DNA of 12,759 nt from Prevotellaceae bacterium UBA6858 (GCA_002451695.1 DKDC01000030.1:36823-49581), one strand, 5' to 3'. Shown: positions 1-7,802, numbered from the stretch's first letter. The notes: generated from the sequence alone by a model not told the origin. Numbers and translations: made by a program.

Positions 1-45
1 AATTATGTCTGATATAATTCAAATTACATCAGACCTTTTTTCGCC
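1..45 (+). repeat. Brick repeat array, copy R1 (truncated by window edge)
   Basis: Two abutting 21-base units start at positions 4 and 25. The first has the core TATGTCTGATATA followed by an A/T-rich linker. The second is the terminal unit, beginning TACATCAGACCTTTTTTCG. The three bases before position 4 (AAT) match the end of a preceding unit, so the array probably continues to the left of the window. The two cores are inverted relative to each other (GTCTGATaTA against TAcATCAGAC, one mismatch), so the RNA could fold into a hairpin followed by CTTTTTT. Copies R2 (3859-3963) and R3 (9081-9164, opposite strand) share the period and the terminal unit. Confidence 0.8.
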
Positions 46-115
46 GCTTTGCAACGTTTTGGAAAACAAGTCATTACAAGAAATATTCTTGTGCGGTTAT
101 TTTGTTGAAATCCAG
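46..115 (+). repeat. Conserved tail following brick array R1
   Basis: The sequence after the last brick resembles the minus strand at 9080 down to about 9010, behind array R3. Shared blocks in order are TTGCAA, AAAACAA, TTACAA, an AATATTCTT palindrome and TGCGGTTA, then GAAAT. Here the palindrome is ACAAGAA (76-82) and TTCTTGT (86-92) around a three-base loop. This suggests the mobile or repeated unit is longer than the brick array. The remaining bases up to the end of dprA (116-200) are AT-rich, and I see no gene in them. Confidence 0.55.
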
Positions 116-200
116 AGGCTTGCGCAATTTTGGCTCTGCAAGCTGTTTTGTGTAAACAAACTTGTTTTTTCCGCGCCTTATTTCCGGTTGAAGCACACTT

Positions 201-1322
201 TCAGCGGTTGAGCCTGTATCTTGCGCCGTTGAGGCTTTTCACTATGCCGCGCATCTCCATTTCAAAAAGCACGGACATGAGCCGCGACATGGGGATGTTG
301 GTCTCCACCGTTATCAGGTTTATCTGCTTTCCGTCGCAGCCTTCGAGCGAACCGGCTATTCTCCGTTCCTCATCGCTCAGTTCGGGGAACAGTTCCGGGG
401 CTGGCGGCCTCACTGCCGCAGGATTTGTTTCGCAATCCCAGCACAACGCCTTTACAAGGCTTTCCGCCGAGGTTATCATCCGCGCCTTGTTGTCCATAAT
501 CAGCATATTGCATCCTTCGGAGGAGGCATCGCCCACGCGCCCCGGAAAGGCGCACACTTCGCGGTCGTAGCTTTCCGCCACGGATGCCGTGATGAGACTT
601 CCGCCCCTTGCCGCGCTCTCAACAACTATCGTGGCGTCGGAAAGCCCGGCGATAATGCGGTTTCTCCTCACAAAGTTCGTCTTTTCGGGAACTGTCCCGC
701 AGGGAAACTCCGTAACAAGCCCGCCGTTCTCAAGCATCTTTCTTGCAGTGTCGCGGTGCATTGCGGGATAAATTGTGTCAAGTCCGTGCGCAAGCACGCC
801 GACTGTGGGAAGCCCTGCCGCGAGTGCGCCACGGTGGGCGTTGATGTCTATGCCGTAAGCCAGGCCGCTGACAACCACAGTGCCGGGAGCCAGGGCGGCA
901 AGGTCGCGTGTGAAGGAGGCGCACAAGTCCCTGCCGTATTCGGTGCAGTGGCGCGTGCCCACCACCGATATTATCCTGCGTGAGCTGAGGTTCGCGTTTC
1001 CTTTGTAAAACAGCACAAGAGGTGCGTCGGCGCACCCCTTGAGCCGCGCAGGATAGCCGGCGTCCCCTATGCCGAGGCACTGTATCCCCTTGCTTTCGGC
1101 AAATTCCAGTTCCTTTTCGGCAAGAGGCAGGATGTCGTCCAGCTTTCTCACCGCCCCGACAAGTTTGGGTGAGGCTTCGGGAACAGCGTCCCTGATGTCG
1201 CTGCGGCTCTCCCAGACGGCGGTCGCGCTTCCCGCCCTGCGCCACAGCTCCAAGGCATTGGCGGGGGAATACTTGAACACGAAGGCTATCGCCGTTCCGT
1301 AAAGGGTCTCGCGTGAAATCAT
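201..1322 (-). CDS. dprA: DNA-processing protein DprA (Smf family)
   Basis: A 373-residue protein of the DprA/Smf family. In characterised bacteria DprA binds incoming single-stranded DNA in the cytoplasm and loads RecA on it during natural transformation. The Rossmann-like core shows the family motifs VGTR (121-124), SGLAYGID (152-159), NFVRRNRIIAGLS (216-228) and ARGGSLITA (238-246), then FPG (259-261). An N-terminal helical segment (about 1-100) precedes the core, and a C-terminal winged-helix-like region (about 313-373, ending NGARYRLNR) follows it, the usual full-length arrangement. The start ATG shares bases with the stop of the upstream thioesterase (ATGA overlap at 1319-1322), which fixes the start and suggests translational coupling. 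It is the last gene of the DUF2851-thioesterase-dprA unit. No clear hairpin terminator is visible after its stop. Confidence 0.95.
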   Translation of the reverse strand: MISRETLYGTAIAFVFKYSPANALELWRRAGSATAVWESRSDIRDAVPEASPKLVGAVRKLDDILPLAEKELEFAESKGIQCLGIGDAGYPARLKGCADAPLVLFYKGNANLSSRRIISVVGTRHCTEYGRDLCASFTRDLAALAPGTVVVSGLAYGIDINAHRGALAAGLPTVGVLAHGLDTIYPAMHRDTARKMLENGGLVTEFPCGTVPEKTNFVRRNRIIAGLSDATIVVESAARGGSLITASVAESYDREVCAFPGRVGDASSEGCNMLIMDNKARMITSAESLVKALCWDCETNPAAVRPPAPELFPELSDEERRIAGSLEGCDGKQINLITVETNIPMSRLMSVLFEMEMRGIVKSLNGARYRLNR

Positions 1323-1735
1323 GGCTTTTTCACAAGGGCGGCAACCTTTTCGTCAAGCTCCCTGCAAAGCCCGAGTTTGCCGTTGACAAGGCACACCACA
1401 TCCACACGGCTGCTGAAAACCATCCTGTCTTCGGGCAGGCGGAATATGTCCTGGTAAAAAACATAGCGCAGCCCCTCGCGCTCCATTGCAAGGCGGCTCA
1501 CAAACTCGTCGTCGCTGCGCAGCGGGACTTTGAAGCGCATGTTGTTCTGCGCCACCACCGCGTCAGTCCCCGCGTTGTGCATTTCGGCAAAGCTCATGCC
1601 TATCGAATGCAGGAACACATGGCGCGTATGCTCTGTGTAGTGCTGGTAGTTTGCGTTGTTCACAATTCCCTGGAGGTCGCACTCGTAGTCGCGCACCTCC
1701 ATTTTTAGTTCAAAGATATATTCCGGCTTTTTCAT
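1319..1735 (-). CDS. Acyl-CoA thioesterase, hot-dog fold (YbgC/4-hydroxybenzoyl-CoA thioesterase family)
   Basis: A 138-residue single-domain hot-dog-fold thioesterase, predicted to hydrolyse acyl-CoA thioesters in the cytoplasm. The substrate cannot be told from sequence. The active-site segment at residues 16-37 has the family pattern: D20 followed by GxV at 23-25, Y30, and a downstream E-x-x-R (35-38). The length matches the family (about 130-140). The frame stays open far upstream to 2665, but that part is an out-of-frame shadow of the DUF2851 gene. The ATG at 1735 opens directly into the conserved domain and lies two bases after the DUF2851 stop. Its TGA overlaps the dprA ATG. The tight packing indicates one transcript; I see no functional link to DprA beyond co-expression. 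Confidence 0.9.
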   Translation of the reverse strand: MKKPEYIFELKMEVRDYECDLQGIVNNANYQHYTEHTRHVFLHSIGMSFAEMHNAGTDAVVAQNNMRFKVPLRSDDEFVSRLAMEREGLRYVFYQDIFRLPEDRMVFSSRVDVVCLVNGKLGLCRELDEKVAALVKKP

Positions 1736-1737
1736 TT

Positions 1738-3048
1738 TCAAACTTGTTTTGTCGTTCTTGACATAAGGTATTCGTATCCCCAGCAACACCGCAGACAGTC
1801 TCTCCTGTCGCAGTAGCGGGTTTTCAGATGTATCAGCGCCTGTGAGTCGGCTGCGGAGCGCGGGGCTATGCCGAGCGACTTCCATGTGCGCGTTATGAAA
1901 TTGTCCTCGGCGGGCAGCGAGGCGAACAGTTCGAGCGAGCGGCGTTCCATGTCGGCTTCGCCGCGATAGCGTCCGTAGGCGAAGAGCAGCGGCACGGCGG
2001 AATTCAGCACAAGCAGGTTTAGCGAGCGCAGCCCCAGGGTTTTGTCGCCCTCGGGACTTTCGCAGCCGAACAGGTAGTGCGTCCGCCAATAATCCGTAAC
2101 CCCGGTTCCGAGCCGCTTCCTCACCTCCTTCAGCCCGCCCGGGGCGGTGAGCGCGGCAAGTGATATTGCGCCCTTGGCGTAAAGGGCGGCGAGCTGCGAC
2201 AGCCTTATGTGCGGAAAATTCTGCGGGCGCGTGCGCAGCAGCTTCCAATGCTCCACGGGCATGGGCGAGAGGGAGAACTTGTGGGAAAGGAAGGCGTATT
2301 CGCCGGCAAGCTTGGAGAACCAGCCTTCCCGCAACGCCGCCTCCCGGTATTTGGACGGAACTGAACTTTCGTCGAGCAGCCCCGCCTGGCCAAGGAACAT
2401 AGCCTCCACCTGAAAGGGATTGTCGCGGTGCTTCCCCACCGCGCTTAGCGGCACATTGTACGCCCATTCCTCGAAAGCGTCGCCGTTCACGCCGAAGCCG
2501 AAATTGCGCGCCACGGTTACGAAGCACACTTTCTCCCAGTCGTGTCCGCAGCGGCGCAGGCAGTCGTATATCCGCGCCACCTTTGCCTCGAGGCGTTCCA
2601 CATGGAGCGACGACAGCCAGCCCCTGACCTTTATTTCCGGCAGGTTGCCCACGTTGCGCCAGCACGGCGGAAAGCGTTCCTCGCGGCTTAGTTCCGAATA
2701 GTTGTCCTCAACATACTTCGGCACACGCATGACAAATTGCGGCAGCTGCCTGCCGTTGCAGTCAAACACTTCGGTGTCGGCTTCCGAAACCACGTGCAGC
2801 ACAACGTTGGCATACTTTGGGTCTTTGTCGTGTCCGTGCCTTGTCCAGTCGCTGCTTTTCGTGTGTATCTCCACGTTTCCCGCAAATTCCGTCCCGCCTA
2901 TCCTCACCGCGCCTCCGATGAAGTCCGGTCCTGCGTCATGGTTATGCACGCCCGGGCTTATTATTTCAAGCGGCACGCCATGGGTTGTCCCAAGCCCTGC
3001 GTCGGGATAAAGCCTGTTTTGCCAAGTGTAGTGCAGAAGTCGCTCCAT
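1738..3048 (-). CDS. DUF2851 family protein
   Basis: A 436-residue protein of the Bacteroidota-typical DUF2851 family, whose function is unknown. Recognisable features are the N-terminal ERLLHYTWQ (2-10), HNHDAGPDF (35-43), GNVEIHTKSSDW (57-68) followed by HGHDKDPKYANVVLHVV (71-87), and a cysteine cluster near the C-terminus (C413, C418, C421, C422). The order GPDF, about 16 residues, then VEIH-x-K resembles the PD-(D/E)xK nuclease core. That is my inference from the motif pattern only. No signal peptide or membrane segment is seen, so it is probably cytoplasmic. It heads the operon with the thioesterase and dprA. A TAnnTTTG box lies 22 bases before the start. Confidence 0.88.
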   Translation of the reverse strand: MERLLHYTWQNRLYPDAGLGTTHGVPLEIISPGVHNHDAGPDFIGGAVRIGGTEFAGNVEIHTKSSDWTRHGHDKDPKYANVVLHVVSEADTEVFDCNGRQLPQFVMRVPKYVEDNYSELSREERFPPCWRNVGNLPEIKVRGWLSSLHVERLEAKVARIYDCLRRCGHDWEKVCFVTVARNFGFGVNGDAFEEWAYNVPLSAVGKHRDNPFQVEAMFLGQAGLLDESSVPSKYREAALREGWFSKLAGEYAFLSHKFSLSPMPVEHWKLLRTRPQNFPHIRLSQLAALYAKGAISLAALTAPGGLKEVRKRLGTGVTDYWRTHYLFGCESPEGDKTLGLRSLNLLVLNSAVPLLFAYGRYRGEADMERRSLELFASLPAEDNFITRTWKSLGIAPRSAADSQALIHLKTRYCDRRDCLRCCWGYEYLMSRTTKQV

Positions 3049-3069
3049 TTTTGCCTTTCTTTAATCTGG

Positions 3070-3077
3070 CAAAGGTA
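3070..3077 (-). promoter_or_regulatory. Bacteroidota -7 box upstream of the DUF2851-thioesterase-dprA operon
   Basis: Read on the minus strand the sequence is TACCTTTG, matching TAnnTTTG. It would place the transcription start about 15 bases before the DUF2851 ATG. No convincing TTTG -33 box is seen at the usual distance. The 84-base gap to the regulator upstream has no visible terminator, so read-through is possible. Confidence 0.5.
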
Positions 3078-3132
3078 ATACTTATTTCGCAATCTTGCAC
3101 ACCCGCCCTGCAACGCGCCTTGCCTTTCCGCG

Positions 3133-3735
3133 TCAGATTTTGTCGGCCGACACTATGCCGTGCATCACGGCGTATATGGCGAGCGTTGCCACGGATTTTG
3201 CGTGCAGCTTCTCCATTATGTTCCTGCGGTGGGTTATCACTGTGGTGAGGCTGATGTTCAGCCGGGCGGCAATCTCCTTGTTGATATGTCCCATTACAAG
3301 CTCGCGCAAAACCTCCACCTCCCTCGGGGTAAGTTCCTGCGGTCTCACCGCCCCGCCGGCGTTTCGCCTCACCTCCTCGGGCAGTCTGCGTCCTCCGCCG
3401 TGGGCCATCTGCTCCATTTTCAGGAACTCCCGCAGCAGCGAACGGCTGTCGAGAGTTGCGTCGAGCGTGCGGAAACACGCGGGAATGACAGAATGCTCTC
3501 CGCCCTCGGTTATGACAATGGTCTTGTGGCACAGGGGCATGAAGAAGTCGCGGTTTTCAACAAGAATGTCTGCGGATATGAAAAAATGGAAAAAAACTGA
3601 AACCTGCGGCTCGCGTATTTCGCCCATGCTGTTGAACACGCACACCTCCGCCATGGGCATCACGCTCTCTATAAGCGATGCAAGCCCGTTTGCGGCAAGC
3701 GTGTTGCGGCACACAACCGCTATCTGCGGCTTCAT
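3133..3735 (-). CDS. LuxR-type transcriptional regulator with degenerate receiver-like domain
   Basis: A protein of about 200 residues. The C-terminal part (about 135-197) is a LuxR/FixJ-type helix-turn-helix: LTPREVEVLRELVMGHINKE, then IAARLNISLTTVITHRRNIM and EKLHAKSV. This is a DNA-binding domain for transcription control. The N-terminal 1-90 (MKPQIAVVCRNTLAANGL...) looks like a response-regulator receiver fold. The acidic pocket is missing near the start, and the strand that should carry the phospho-acceptor Asp reads SVFFHFFISADIL, so ordinary phosphorylation is doubtful. The start is placed at the ATG at 3735 because the receiver-like strand begins there. An ATG at 3759 would add eight residues and is also possible. 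The frame is open to 3891, but that extension crosses a TAnnTTTG box and runs into a repeat array. The target genes are unknown; the divergent hydrolase at 4195 is one candidate. Confidence 0.85.
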   Translation of the reverse strand: MKPQIAVVCRNTLAANGLASLIESVMPMAEVCVFNSMGEIREPQVSVFFHFFISADILVENRDFFMPLCHKTIVITEGGEHSVIPACFRTLDATLDSRSLLREFLKMEQMAHGGGRRLPEEVRRNAGGAVRPQELTPREVEVLRELVMGHINKEIAARLNISLTTVITHRRNIMEKLHAKSVATLAIYAVMHGIVSADKI

Positions 3736-3780
3736 TCCCAAATGATTTTGCTCCTCCATTGCCTTTTTAGCTGTGAAATG

Positions 3781-3788
3781 CAAAATTA
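3781..3788 (-). promoter_or_regulatory. -7 box for the LuxR-type regulator
   Basis: The minus strand reads TAATTTTG, matching TAnnTTTG. Transcription would begin near 3774, leaving a leader of about 15 or 39 bases depending on which ATG is used. This argues against the longer reading frame starting at 3891. No clear -33 element is seen. Confidence 0.5.
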
Positions 3789-3858
3789 CGCTTTTCCGCC
3801 CGTTTTTCGGGAGGATTACACCGTAACAAATTTCCTCGGAAATATTAATAGCCCCCTG

Positions 3859-3963
3859 TTTTTCGCATACCATAAAAACCACGTCGTACACAGGAAAAAC
3901 TACATAGGACGTGGGGAAAATTATATCAGATATAATTCAAATTACATCAGACCTTTTTTCGTT
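3859..3963 (+). repeat. Brick repeat array, copy R2
   Basis: Units of 21 bases start at 3880, 3901, 3922 and 3943, with a weaker one at 3859. Core sequences are CACGTCGTACACA (3880), TACATAGGACGTG (3901), TATATCAGATATA (3922) and the invariant terminal unit TACATCAGACCTTTTTTCG (3943). The inner units carry linkers ending in AAAAAC or AAAAT. The order of the two upstream units is reversed compared with R3, and the hairpin formed by the last two units is broken by three mismatches. It lies between the divergent regulator and hydrolase promoters, in the same orientation as R1. Confidence 0.8.
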
Positions 3964-4133
3964 CATCACAAGTCCTTGTAATCCAAAAAGTTACGCAGAC
4001 GGCTCTGTGCCAGGCCAAAATTCTGTCATTCAGGATGTTAGGCTGTTTGCACGCAAAAGTTTTGTTTCATGCCCTGATTTCTTTCTGGTTTTTCCGCTTT
4101 TCGCGGCAACGGCGCAAAAAGTTATTTTTTCAT

Positions 4134-4141
4134 TAACTTTG
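4134..4141 (+). promoter_or_regulatory. -7 box for the GH28-like gene
   Basis: The sequence TAACTTTG matches TAnnTTTG. The implied start near 4148 gives a leader of about 47 bases before the ATG at 4195. No good TTTG -33 match lies 19-21 bases upstream. The rest of 3964-4194 holds no gene. A weak similarity to the R1 tail (AATCCA, then GGCTCTG) occurs just after array R2. Confidence 0.5.
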
Positions 4142-4194
4142 CACGCAACAGCAATATAAAGACCGCAATAATCCGACAAAAATACCGGCTTATC

Positions 4195-7008
4195 ATGAAA
4201 CGAAACTTCTTTGCACTTGCACTGCTTTTGGCATTTTCCGCCTTGCCCGTCATGGCGCAGGAAACAGTAAAACCCTTGCACGACTATTCCCACAGGGTGT
4301 CGCTCGTGAACAAAAAGGCGATAGCCCTGTTTGAGACCGGCACTGACGGCTTTGAGGCACGCGGCGGAGTGGATGGCGTGGAAATTACCAACGGCAAGGA
4401 CTTCTACCCCACAGTGCACGAGGGCAAGCAGGTGATGATGGTGAGGAGCAAGGCTGTGAGCGGGGACACATGGCGCACCATAGGGCGCAGCTTCGGCAAA
4501 CCGCTCAACCTGCAAAAAACGCCGTTCATACAGTTCGGGATTTTCGCACGCACAGCCCCTGTGCAGGACATCTTCGTTAAGCTGACACTGAAAAGCGGAA
4601 AGGAGAGCTTCGACTGTGTGGCGCACATAATACCCACGCTTTGGCGCACGGTGGCTTTCGACTGCACGGAGTGCAAGTTTCTGAGCAAGGTGGATGACAT
4701 GGAGATTGGGCTTTACACCCCCACGCCCGACGTGTGGAGCGACTATAGGGAGTTTCTTGTTGACGGAATAGTTGCGGGTGCGCCGATTGACTTCGACTTC
4801 ACCGTTCCGCAAAGCATAGGCGCGTTCAAGACCACAAACGGCAAGCTTTCATACGCCGACGACGCCATTGTTTACACTTTCAAGAAGCCGGGGGCGGTTT
4901 ACACCGATGTGCTTTCGGGAAGCATAAACAGCATATTCAGTCCGCCGGCAAGCGAACGCAACACCATACGCGCCGTGATTGACAACCGGTGCGGGGCGGA
5001 CAGCATACGCGTGAGCTACACCACCGACAAGGACAGCGTGTTCAGGAACCACTCAAAGGTTTTCGCCATTTCAAAGGACGAGGGCAGGAAGAACTATTTC
5101 TTTAATATGTCCGACATACCCACGGAGGGCAACTACGCGGGCATAATGTTCGAGCCGCTCGGCGCGGGCAAGGGGAGTATGGCTATCGACCGCATAACCT
5201 TTGAGCGCGAAGAGCCGATACGCAGGAAAATAGGCAGAATACTTTCGTGCAGGGCCGACAGCCCGATGATACACATCGTTGCCGACATCGGTGCGGAGGC
5301 GGCAAGGGAATACGGCGAACTGAACATATACACCCTGCCGCTGATGCACTTCGGCGACTTCGGCAAAGGCAGGAAAGTTTACTCCACCCGAAAGCTCGCG
5401 GCGCAGACCAGGATAGACGACCTGCCGCTTATGCGCGCCGACAGGCCCGACATGACGCACCTCGCATCGCGCTTCGTAGCCACACTGTCAAACGGCAGGG
5501 AGGAAGTGCCGGTAGGCTCGCCTTTCTATATAGAGAACTGGGAGGACTTCACCGAGAACCCATACGACTTCCTCGTTACAAACGAAAACTTCAACGTGCT
5601 GGACTATGGGGCCAAGGGGGACGGCTTCACCGACGACACACGAGCCTTCCAACTGGCCGTGAACGCCGCAAGCGGGGCGGGAAGCGGAAGGGTTGTAGTG
5701 CCGGGGAGCGACAACCCTTACGGACGGCGGTACGTGATTACAAGCGTGGAGCTGAAGCACGACGTGGAGTTTAAGATAGAGAAAGGGGCTGTGCTGTGGC
5801 AGAGCGGAGACCGCAGGGACTACGGCTATCCGCCGCTCTACGGGCACGACATGGTTATCCCCGGCATTCCCTGGACGCACTCGCACTTCGTGAACAAGCC
5901 GTTGCTGTTTGCCAAAAACCAATACCGCATAAAGATATGCGGAGGCGGCACAATAAGGATGAACGACCCATACACCAAAGACCCCGACATTGCGCACTAT
6001 GCCACAAACTGCGAAGACAGGATACACATCGTGCCTGTGGTGTTCAGCGACTGCCACGACATTGTGTTGCAGGATTTCGACATTGTGCGCACAAATTGTT
6101 ACCACACAAGTTTGGACAACGACTCAAACCTTTTCGTGGGAAACGTGAAGATGTACGACGCCGCCTGTGTGAGCGGCGACGGGCTGGGACTTAGCAGCGG
6201 GACGCACAGGGTGAAAATCGAGCGTTGCTTTTTCGAGTCGAACGACGACGGCGTTACGCTCTCGTCCTCGTATCGCGACCCGAGGAACAACGTTTCGCCG
6301 TGGCGTGCTTACCACGACCTTAGCCCGCACGGCGCAAGAAACGTTACGGTGGAGCATTCCTATTTCAGCAGCGGGGGAGGAAAGGCGATTGCGGTCATAC
6401 CGTGGGGATCTACAAACCCGGAGCCGCAAAACCAGATTATAGACAGTGTGAAAGTTACCGACTGCATCCTTGCCGGGGGCTACTCTGTGGGAACCTGGCC
6501 CGACAACCCATTTGACGGCAAGCCTTTCGACAATTCCGAGACCGATGACTTCTCAACCGTGCAGGACTTCTGGATTTTCAACAACGAATACGTAAACGAG
6601 TGCAACCTGCTTTGCGTTACGCCCACCAACTTCCGCAACGACTGCGGCATACCTTCAAGCTCCGCCATCCTCAACGGTGACTTCAAGGACGGACGCTGCT
6701 ATTGGAGCCGCAGAGGAGATGTGTGTATTACGCGCAGCGGGGCGGAAATAAAGGCAGGGCAGTTCCTTTTCCAAGGGCTCACGCTGAAAAAAGGCAAATA
6801 CGCCCTGACGGTAAAAGCATCCGGGAACGGGGAGATAAAGGCCGTGAACAGCGAGAACAGCGCAACCGTGGCATCATGCAAGTTTGCCGGCAGCGAGGCC
6901 AGGCAGACGGTCCTCGAATTTACGATAGAAAACGCCGGGGACTATATGCTCGGAGTTGAGGGCGGTAACGCCAAGGTTGTGTCTGCGGAACTTAAAAAGG
7001 CAGATTGA
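4195..7008 (+). CDS. Exported GH28-like / pectate-lyase-fold right-handed beta-helix protein
   Basis: A 937-residue exported protein, probably acting on polysaccharide in the periplasm or at the cell surface. Residues 1-21 form a signal peptide (MKRNFF, hydrophobic core, VMAQ). About 23-340 looks like two beta-sandwich, carbohydrate-binding-like modules, though I cannot assign families. A beta-helix follows, starting with the typical box NVLDYGAKGDGFTDD (467-481). GH28-like repeats SGDGLGLSSGTHRVKIE (660-676) and SNDDGVTLSS (682-691) sit where the NTD and DD motifs of polygalacturonases fall. The GHG motif expected next is replaced by SGGGKAIAVIPWGS (726-739), with no catalytic His, and no RIK motif is obvious. 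The C-terminus (about 825-937, LNGDFKDGRCYW...) resembles a CBM4/9-type jelly roll. It is a lone gene with no SusC/SusD pair in the window. The substrate is unknown, and it may be an atypical hydrolase, a lyase-like enzyme or a binding protein. Confidence 0.8.
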   Translation: MKRNFFALALLLAFSALPVMAQETVKPLHDYSHRVSLVNKKAIALFETGTDGFEARGGVDGVEITNGKDFYPTVHEGKQVMMVRSKAVSGDTWRTIGRSFGKPLNLQKTPFIQFGIFARTAPVQDIFVKLTLKSGKESFDCVAHIIPTLWRTVAFDCTECKFLSKVDDMEIGLYTPTPDVWSDYREFLVDGIVAGAPIDFDFTVPQSIGAFKTTNGKLSYADDAIVYTFKKPGAVYTDVLSGSINSIFSPPASERNTIRAVIDNRCGADSIRVSYTTDKDSVFRNHSKVFAISKDEGRKNYFFNMSDIPTEGNYAGIMFEPLGAGKGSMAIDRITFEREEPIRRKIGRILSCRADSPMIHIVADIGAEAAREYGELNIYTLPLMHFGDFGKGRKVYSTRKLAAQTRIDDLPLMRADRPDMTHLASRFVATLSNGREEVPVGSPFYIENWEDFTENPYDFLVTNENFNVLDYGAKGDGFTDDTRAFQLAVNAASGAGSGRVVVPGSDNPYGRRYVITSVELKHDVEFKIEKGAVLWQSGDRRDYGYPPLYGHDMVIPGIPWTHSHFVNKPLLFAKNQYRIKICGGGTIRMNDPYTKDPDIAHYATNCEDRIHIVPVVFSDCHDIVLQDFDIVRTNCYHTSLDNDSNLFVGNVKMYDAACVSGDGLGLSSGTHRVKIERCFFESNDDGVTLSSSYRDPRNNVSPWRAYHDLSPHGARNVTVEHSYFSSGGGKAIAVIPWGSTNPEPQNQIIDSVKVTDCILAGGYSVGTWPDNPFDGKPFDNSETDDFSTVQDFWIFNNEYVNECNLLCVTPTNFRNDCGIPSSSAILNGDFKDGRCYWSRRGDVCITRSGAEIKAGQFLFQGLTLKKGKYALTVKASGNGEIKAVNSENSATVASCKFAGSEARQTVLEFTIENAGDYMLGVEGGNAKVVSAELKKAD

Positions 7009-7037
7009 GAAGCGGGAAGGGGCAAACTGCAAAAAAC

Positions 7038-7802
7038 TTACGGCTTGCTCTCTCCCTCAACGTAGTTCTCCATAAAAAGATGCTCGCCGTCAAACACGGC
7101 GTAAGTGAAAAGCGACATCCATTCGCCTATTACAAGAAGCCGGGAATCCTGCGACAGGTTCACGTCAATCTCAATATGCCTGTGTCCGAAAATGAAATAG
7201 TTTATTTCCGGGTGGGTTGCCAGATATTCCCTTGCGAACCTTATCAGCGGCTCCCTGTCCGCGCCAAGAAAAGTAGGCTCTTTGCCGTCAACGCGCTTGA
7301 GCCGCGAATGCTTTGCCCACGAAAGCCCGAACTGCATCGCCCAGCGCGGATGAAGGTTTGAGAAAAGCCGCCGGCACACGCGGCTGTGGAAAACGGTGCG
7401 GAGCATCCTGAACTTCCTGTCGCGGTTTCCCAGCCCGTCGCCGTGGGCAAGGAAAAACAGCTTTCCGTATATCTCGACGGTCATCGGCTCGCGGTGGACA
7501 ATCATGCCGCATTCCTTCTCGAAATAGTCAAGAAGCCAAAGATCGTGGTTCCCAGCGAAAAAGTGCACCTCCACCCCGCTGTCGGTCAGCTCGCTCACCT
7601 TTCCGAGAAAGCGCGTGTAGCCCTTTGGCACAACGTACTTGTACTCGTACCAAAAGTCAAACATATCGCCGAGCATGTAAACGGCGGCGGCGTGGGGCTT
7701 TATGTCGTCAAGAAAGCGCACAAGCCTGCGCTCCTGCGTGCGGCGGTGCATTGTGGCCCACGAGCCAAGGTGCGCGTCCGAAATGAAATACACGTTCTTC
7801 AT
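7038..7802 (-). CDS. lpxH: UDP-2,3-diacylglucosamine diphosphatase (LpxH type)
   Basis: A 254-residue calcineurin-like metallophosphoesterase of the LpxH type. This enzyme cleaves UDP-2,3-diacylglucosamine to lipid X and UMP, the fourth step of lipid A synthesis, on the cytoplasmic face of the inner membrane. All metal-site motifs are present: SDAHLG (D9, H11), GDMFDFWYEY (D46), GNHD (N85, H86), AHGDG (H120) and FGHRH (H207, H209). The FDFWYEY segment favours LpxH over general phosphoesterases. The length is close to the family norm (about 240-260). The start lies eight bases after the stop of the DUF59 gene, so the two are likely co-transcribed. The gene is convergent with the GH28-like gene; the 29 bases between them hold no evident hairpin. 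Confidence 0.88.
   Translation of the reverse strand: MKNVYFISDAHLGSWATMHRRTQERRLVRFLDDIKPHAAAVYMLGDMFDFWYEYKYVVPKGYTRFLGKVSELTDSGVEVHFFAGNHDLWLLDYFEKECGMIVHREPMTVEIYGKLFFLAHGDGLGNRDRKFRMLRTVFHSRVCRRLFSNLHPRWAMQFGLSWAKHSRLKRVDGKEPTFLGADREPLIRFAREYLATHPEINYFIFGHRHIEIDVNLSQDSRLLVIGEWMSLFTYAVFDGEHLFMENYVEGESKP

Noticed and set aside
150..171. AAACAAACTTGTTTTTT as a terminator downstream of dprA
   Set aside because: The stem is only five A/T-rich pairs and the T run lies on the plus strand, while dprA is on the minus strand.
1736..2665. In-frame extension of the thioesterase to 448 residues
   Set aside because: The extension overlaps the DUF2851 coding region in another frame, is very Arg/Ala-rich, and the ATG at 1735 already gives a complete family-length thioesterase.
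3859..3963. CRISPR array
   Set aside because: The 21-base units abut with no unique spacers between conserved repeats, cores alternate in orientation, copies are dispersed, and no cas genes are present.
4030..4812. A 260-codon minus-strand open frame over the start of the GH28-like gene
   Set aside because: The opposite strand encodes a signal peptide and a continuous 937-residue protein with recognisable motifs; this frame has none.
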